Source: Syngnathus acus (lineage: Eukaryota > Chordata > Actinopteri > Syngnathiformes > Syngnathidae). Taken from it: a stretch of 64,000 nucleotides of DNA. Below are positions 58,670 through 64,000 of the stretch, one piece after another. Under the pieces are notes generated by a model that searched no databases, was not told the origin of the DNA, and saw only the letters and a program-made list of their open reading frames with translations. The first letter of the stretch is position 1, and the number at the start of each line of letters is the position of its first letter. A program made the translations under genes and the position numbers. The stretch is taken from the NCBI RefSeq assembly GCF_901709675.1, contig NC_051087.1, positions 7,652,884 to 7,716,883 of the forward strand, read 5' to 3'.

Positions 58670-59869
58670 TGCACACTTGAAACACACACAAAGACACCCA
58701 CGCACACACATCATATTAAGGCATATTTTAATCCAACTTCCATCATGCTACTGTCACATTACAAAATATTTAAATCTGGTTAAGCAGGGTTATTCTTTTC
58801 TCTTTCTCAATTGAGATGCACATATCATGCTTGTCAGCATGATTGCATAATGCTTTTCTGTCACTACCCTGCCAATAGAGACTAATAAGGGAATGATGGC
58901 ATCAAAATCACACGTAAACAATCTTCACCAAGTTGTCCTTAATAATGCGCTAATGATTGTAACATGGACTGTTAATTGTGGCTTTTGTCTGTTTTATTTT
59001 ATTCCAAAGATCTCATGAGGACACAGTTGGGTTAGGGTCCTTTCCAATCATGAGCCTGATTCCTGCAGCAGGGTACAAATGGGCCTGGGGGGCTTTATAT
59101 ATGTATTGACTTGTTAAATGCTGCATGAAGATAGCAGTGGTCTCCTCTTAAGAGACACACTATCTTGTTGCCGCAAGTGGTGCTTTAAGAGCATTAGCAG
59201 TGTCCTGAAAGGAGGGGGAGGCGTATTTATTTCATTTCAACACATTCAAAAGGAAAGGTGGACTCATAAAACAAAGATGTACTCATGAGGGTTGAGTAGA
59301 AAAAAACTATATATACTGTATATGTATATAATTTTGTTTCTACTCAACCTATATATAGGTTATATACATATATATATATATATAGTATTTCAGATCTCAC
59401 GTTTTGCCTAATGTTGTATTTACTATTGAATCTAAAAAAATAAACAATTTATCAGTATATTTTTAGAGAATATATTTTGTTTTAATATTTTCGAAAACAA
59501 ACAAATCATCTATATAACAAGAGAAATGCAAATATATATACATTTTAACTAACATATTATGTGTCATCTAAAAACTAAAAAGTCCTCAGAAATATGAATT
59601 CATTACTTAAACAATAAAATATACTTGAATAAACTCTACAAAGTATTTGTATATTTTGATACATCCCAAAACAAAACAAGCACTTGTCTGACATCTATCG
59701 ACGAGAGATGGCACAACGCGATGACGCTCTCTCGTTACGCAAGTTACGCTATTTACGGAGCTTGCGTATCGCTACGTACTCTCGTGCCTTCTCGTGCTTC
59801 CAGGTTGCACTTTTTTCACCGCACAGTGTCGTCCTAGCGCTCCAGCATCACTCCCTGACAACAGCAGCG
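58670..59869. other. Interval between sphk1 and ube2o
   Basis: It contains the sphk1 3' UTR, a near-perfect inverted repeat at 59290-59349 within an AT-rich zone, and the ube2o promoter region. AATAAA motifs lie near 59440 and 59613. Upstream of ube2o, TTACGCAAG (59735-59743) and CTTGCGTA (59761-59768) form an inverted pair, resembling C/EBP-ATF type sites. Confidence 0.55.
59290..59349. repeat. Inverted repeat, 13-bp stem
   Basis: GGTTGAGTAGAAA at 59290-59302 is the reverse complement of TTTCTACTCAACC at 59337-59349. The 34-bp loop is AT-rich with its own ATATAC/GTATAT symmetry. It could be a tiny palindromic MITE or a cruciform-forming site. Confidence 0.7.
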
Positions 59870-62800
59870 ATGGCGGAGCCCGCAGCACACGATTCGACGG
59901 ACACAGCCCAGCCTCCATCCCCGACCCCGGGCCTTTCCCCCGCGGCAAGTCCGTGCTCCGAGCCGCTATCCATGGCCCTGTCTCCCACGGCCGACGGGTC
60001 TCAGCGGCTTCTCTTCTCCCACGACCTGGTCTCCAGGAAGTATAGAGGGTCTCTCCGGTTTGGCCTCGTACGGATGATTCACGGCGAGGAGGAATTCAAC
60101 TCCGACTCGGACGATGATGGCGGAGGGAGAGATGGTGGTGGTGGCGATGGAGGAGGAGGAGGAGGAAAAGGCGGCGGTGGAGGTGGACGAGCCCTGTGTG
60201 ACAGTCGGCCTCTCGTTCGTGGTTTTGTCCGTGTCCAGTGGTACCCTGATGGAGGGAAGCAGGACATTGGGGAGTCACAGGTACCACATCATTGCTAAAG
60301 TGTAAACAATTGACCCTTGACGGCTTTCTTTGCCTGACACACTTCCGCAAACTGTCTGTGTCAGTAGTGAACGCGATTGCGCGTGGACTTGTTTTTCACT
60401 CGGTGCATCTAATAATTCATTTGCTTGAACGCCTTAGCCCATATGGCTAGCTTGCTAGCGCTCGAAGCGTACATGCTAGCTAGCAGCATAGCTCTTAGCC
60501 GTAAGTTGCTGAGCTGGTGCACTGTCTTACATCTTGTATGGTATTTATCTCGTGTATTATGAGATGTGTGTGTGGTTTTTTTGTGGTGTAGGCGAGCTCA
60601 TCCTTACGACAGGTGCATGAAGATGTCCCTCAGTGACGGGCTCATTCTAAACTTGGGCTAGCTCCTCAGCTGGGTGTAACCGATCCCCATGCATATTCTT
60701 AGGTGCATTTTGAATGATCTGTAAGGGAAAGGATGCTTCATGACATTTCACTAACCTCAGCCATAGGGCACATATAGTAGAAACAAAGAGAGAATTTGTG
60801 AGGAAGCAGACATGCTTATCACAAGTGTTTCTCAGTAATATATATACATTTCATTTTGTCCATTATGAAAATGACAGCCAAGGCAAAAGTGTGCTTAAAC
60901 AAAGGAAATGACATAATTGTCAAAAAAAAAAGAGGGAACCGCCTCAACTTGGCTTTGATAGATGCAACCAGTTTGTATCTTACTCAGCTTGTTCTTACAG
61001 CTGACCTGGTCCCAAACTTCGTTTTTTCAGTGATCACGGGGAACATTCCTTTCTGCATGTATGTCGTATTGCTGTCATGTAAACCTATTGTTAAAGGATA
61101 CAGCCCTAAAACAAAGACTGATCTGGAAAGAGTGTACATAGGCTTGTTGCAAAGAGACGTACGTGACTGGCCTAGAAGAAGTCTATTTCAGTCATTGTGT
61201 CACTTTGTCCCCGTGTACCTTTTTAGCCTGCACCGGGAGTCATGTGCTGTTGTTTATCAGCCTTTACCAAATCTCAGATCAAATCAGAATACAATGTACA
61301 CCGATTTTACCAAGAAAGAACATTTTGGCTTGCTGTGACACCACTCAAAGACTGCTGTTATTTTACCGCTTATCCCCACGATGAGTGCCTCTCCCAGCAG
61401 TCATCGGGCAGCAGCATGTTTTTGGAATGTTCAAGGAAACCGGAGTTGCTGGAGAAATTCCACGCAGGCATGGGGAGAACATGCAAACGCCACACAGGGT
61501 CATGCTCACAAATACTTCTGTCTTGAGTCTAGCTTCCACTACGCTGTGGACTTCATTGTGAGGCTCATCAGTTTGATTCTGATTAAGCCTAAAAGGCACT
61601 TTTTGTGTTTTACAATACAATGCAGCATTAGGTGTTGTAACTCTCACTGTGTTCAACGAACCTGCCATTTGCATTTATTATGTCAAGGAGATATATACCG
61701 TAATTTTCGGACTATAAGTCGCGGTTTTTTTCATAGTTTGGGTGGGGGGGCGACTTATACTCAGGAGTGACTTATATACATATATATGTTTTTTTTCACT
61801 TTTTTGGGCATTTTATGGCTGGTGCGACTTATACTCCGGTGCGACTTATACTCCGAAAATTACGGTAGCAGTTTATGTTCTGACACACGATGACCTTTCT
61901 TGATATTTTCTTAAAGCTCTCCTTCTCATCCTCATCTCATCATCTACCATTCCAGTCATGTTTTCAAATCCCCCCAGTTATCTCCCCACCTTTTCCCAGC
62001 TGGGAAATGTTGACCTAATATGCTGCTGACTGGATGCGTGCCCTGCCTTGGGATAATGGATCTCATTTGATCTCTTGCTTCCATTCTTATCCGCAGTCGG
62101 CCCTGCCCATTAGGAGACAGACGACTCTCCACCGCGCGCACGTACAAACACAAATGCATACTCACAACCACCATTTTCACAACCCCCCCCTTCTGTTTTT
62201 TCTTGATTTGTCACTCTCTCTTTCTGTTCTTTCTGAATCTCCCACTTAATGGCCTGCCCAAATATCTGCTCCGTGCCGCATTTGCTGCTCATCTTCAGTT
62301 TCTTTGCCACCACACCCCTATCCTCCTCATGTCTCTGTCTGGTCGATGGACTACTTCCTCCCTTCTATGTATATATTTTTTTTTTCTTCTTTTTCATTGT
62401 CTTGCCTTACACAGAAAGGTGATGAACGGCCTGTATATTAGGCACTGGTTCATTTATTCCATTGTTTTGTCTAGGTGGTTTAGTAGTTCTTCTGTGTCAA
62501 TCAATAGCCTGCCGCCACTCGGCCCTGTCTCGTGGCAGCTACAAGAAGCTATCAGGGCGTCATTGTAATTGATTATGTACTTGTTTTTTGTTACACCGAC
62601 AATCATTAGCTTCGATTCCTACAGGAATTGTGTCTTTGCGAACCTTTTTGTGTGTGGCGAAAACAACATTGTGCATCAGTGGAAGAACAACATACGTTTA
62701 ACAATGCTTAGGCTGTGCACACCGATTCAACCATCTTATACTACGTTTTTAAAAGTGTTTATTTTAGTATGTACTGTTGTATAATATATTTGTTTGAAAC

Positions 62801-63866
62801 CCCACCCGCTCAACGTAGTTATTTCTTTTCAATTTATGCAATAGGTTATAGATTAAAATGTGTGCTTTATCAGATGAATCTCCTTATCCTAAGTATACCG
62901 TGCGATCTACTTATGAACTTTATTTTAAGTTGTTGTCAGTCTGCTATAGCATCTTCTTTGCTTCCACCCTATGTCAGTTCTCATAGAGTATTTTTTTTTT
63001 AGTAATAGGAAAAACATAACTGGCACAGCACAGCTGAAGATTTGTATGTAAAGGAACCTGATGACCTATTTTAGTCTAAGGAGTGTCAGAATGAAGCTTC
63101 TTTTCACATTTAGTCTCTCTTTTAGAATGATATTGCAGAATAATAATAAAAATGGCACAAAAATGTTTGAAAGATTCTGTATGTTAAATTTTTTTTTCTC
63201 ACCACAGCTGTTGCTTGAAGATCGATCCATCGTGATCCGAGACATTGTTCGACGCAATAATTCAAATGTAAGACGAACACACAAATGCATCCGTTTTTTA
63301 TTTAGAGATGTACAAAGCTATGTTCTGGGGCTGCATTGCTAAAGGCTCAGAATTCCAATGAATCTAAAAATAGAATACAACGATTTTCAAATCCCACTAC
63401 GACTAATTGATGAAGTTTTGAACATCCGCGAAAGTCTGGAGAAGACGTGCTTCGGACCTGAGACAGCTGGAGCAGTTTTCATCAATTACAAAAATTGAAT
63501 TGAATTGAATCGAATTCCTTTATTGTCACTATTAACGCAGTGTTAACTGTGAAAATCTTTTGATTTCAGTGATTGCCCCAAAAGGTTGTGTAATATTAAA
63601 TTGAGGTTAGCGTCATTTTTGTTTGGTCATTTTTGTTAAAAAAAAAAAAAAAAAAAAGTAATGAACCTTCATTACTTTTTTTTAATTGGAGGGAAAAATG
63701 TGTTCAGGCACAACAAAGTAACTTTTGTTGTCTCTCTCATCATGTGTAATTGCAGGACAGCCAGTGTGGTATTGTGACCAACGTGGACATTGAGTGTGCA
63801 GTGAAACTGGTGGGCACAAACTGTGTACTGTATTCTGTCAACAGCAAAGAGTTACATCATATTTGG
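59870..63866 (+). CDS. ube2o: E2/E3 hybrid ubiquitin ligase UBE2O (first three exons)
   Basis: Exons are 59870-60280, 63208-63267 and 63756-63866; the gene continues past the right edge. The 194 residues seen start MAEPAAHDSTDTAQPPSPTP and include QRLLFSHDLVSRKYRGSLRFGL (here split for length: QRLLFSHDL and YRGSLRFGLVR), FVRVQWYPDGGKQ, LLEDRSIVIRDIV, DSQCGIVTNVDIECAVKLVG and NSKELHHIW. These match the N-terminal conserved region of human UBE2O, a protein of about 1290 residues. Known role: a large enzyme combining E2 and E3 activity that recognises unassembled proteins, such as orphan ribosomal proteins and globins in maturing red cells; its catalytic UBC domain lies outside this window. The acidic stretch EEEFNSDSDDDGG is followed by an expanded glycine-rich run. 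The ATG at 59870 was chosen by family match, after a CpG-rich 5' region. Confidence 0.95.
61366..61500 (-). mobile_element. Decayed, shortened SINE
   Basis: It contains ACCGCTTATCCCCACGATGA, AAGGAAACCGGAGTTGCTGG and GGGGAGAACATGCAAACGCC, in the order of the intact element at 55944-56307, but with a large internal deletion. Confidence 0.7.
61698..61865. mobile_element. MITE with long terminal inverted repeats
   Basis: The ends are CCGTAATTTTCGGACTATAA and its near-perfect complement ending TCCGAAAATTACGG, with GTCGC / GCGAC continuing the arms. TA flanks both ends, consistent with a TA target duplication of the Tc1/mariner kind. The middle holds further GCGACTTATACTC repeats and no ORF, so it is a non-autonomous DNA element. 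The family name is not certain. Confidence 0.85.
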
Positions 63867-64000
63867 GTAATCATTCACATTTATCATCAAGAAACTAGTA
63901 TGCAATTAAATATGCTAATTGAACCAGTCAAGAGCCTCTTGCCCTCTCCTAGTAATCTCTACTTTTCTGACAAGTAAAATATGACAGTGTTGGGTGCTAC

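Larger units (their letters stand above)
60281..63207. other. ube2o intron 1 (2.9 kb)
   Basis: It starts with a CpG-bearing segment rich in GCTAGC words (60440-60500) and holds a decayed SINE (61366-61500), a MITE (61698-61865) and several homopolymer runs. No other exon was seen. Confidence 0.6.

Overview
This is genomic DNA from a bony fish. The genes are split by many GT-AG introns, dinucleotide and tetranucleotide microsatellites are abundant, and teleost-type SINE, MITE and LTR debris lies between the exons. The gene content is vertebrate and the paralogues are teleost ones (for example cytoglobin-2). A percomorph is likely; I cannot name the species from sequence alone.

Left part (1-19.3 kb): the last ten coding exons of the splicing helicase gene dhx15 run on the plus strand to 3878. 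Two complete tandem copies of an SLC22 organic-anion-transporter gene (slc22a7-like) follow on the minus strand at 4560-8083 and 12051-15431. They have nine coding exons each, and matching exons have identical lengths. Between them is an unusual patch holding an LTR-like element, an intact intronless copy of the signal-peptidase subunit gene spcs3, a CpG-rich block with two copies of a promoter-like module, and an orphan first-exon-like ORF fused to a piece of the LTR. The ten-exon gene nsmce3 (SMC5/6 complex) follows on the minus strand at 16210-19279.

Right part (22.4-64 kb): cygb2, prcd, sphk1 and ube2o lie in that order on the plus strand. In human the same four genes lie close together on 17q25, so this is a conserved vertebrate block. 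prcd is only 53 codons, split over two exons 3 kb apart, and is easy to miss; OTX/CRX-type motifs lie just upstream. ube2o runs off the right edge after its third exon. The DNA between these genes is mostly AT-rich intron or intergenic sequence with microsatellites and decayed SINEs.

The genes do not form one pathway; they are ordinary neighbours on a vertebrate chromosome. The strongest observations are the slc22 tandem duplication with its spcs3 retrocopy patch, the recovered prcd gene with its photoreceptor-type upstream sites, a (TG)n tract placed directly against an nsmce3 3' splice site, and a SINE with a perfect 13-bp target duplication. I saw no bacterial-type system, CRISPR array, viral gene or toxin gene.
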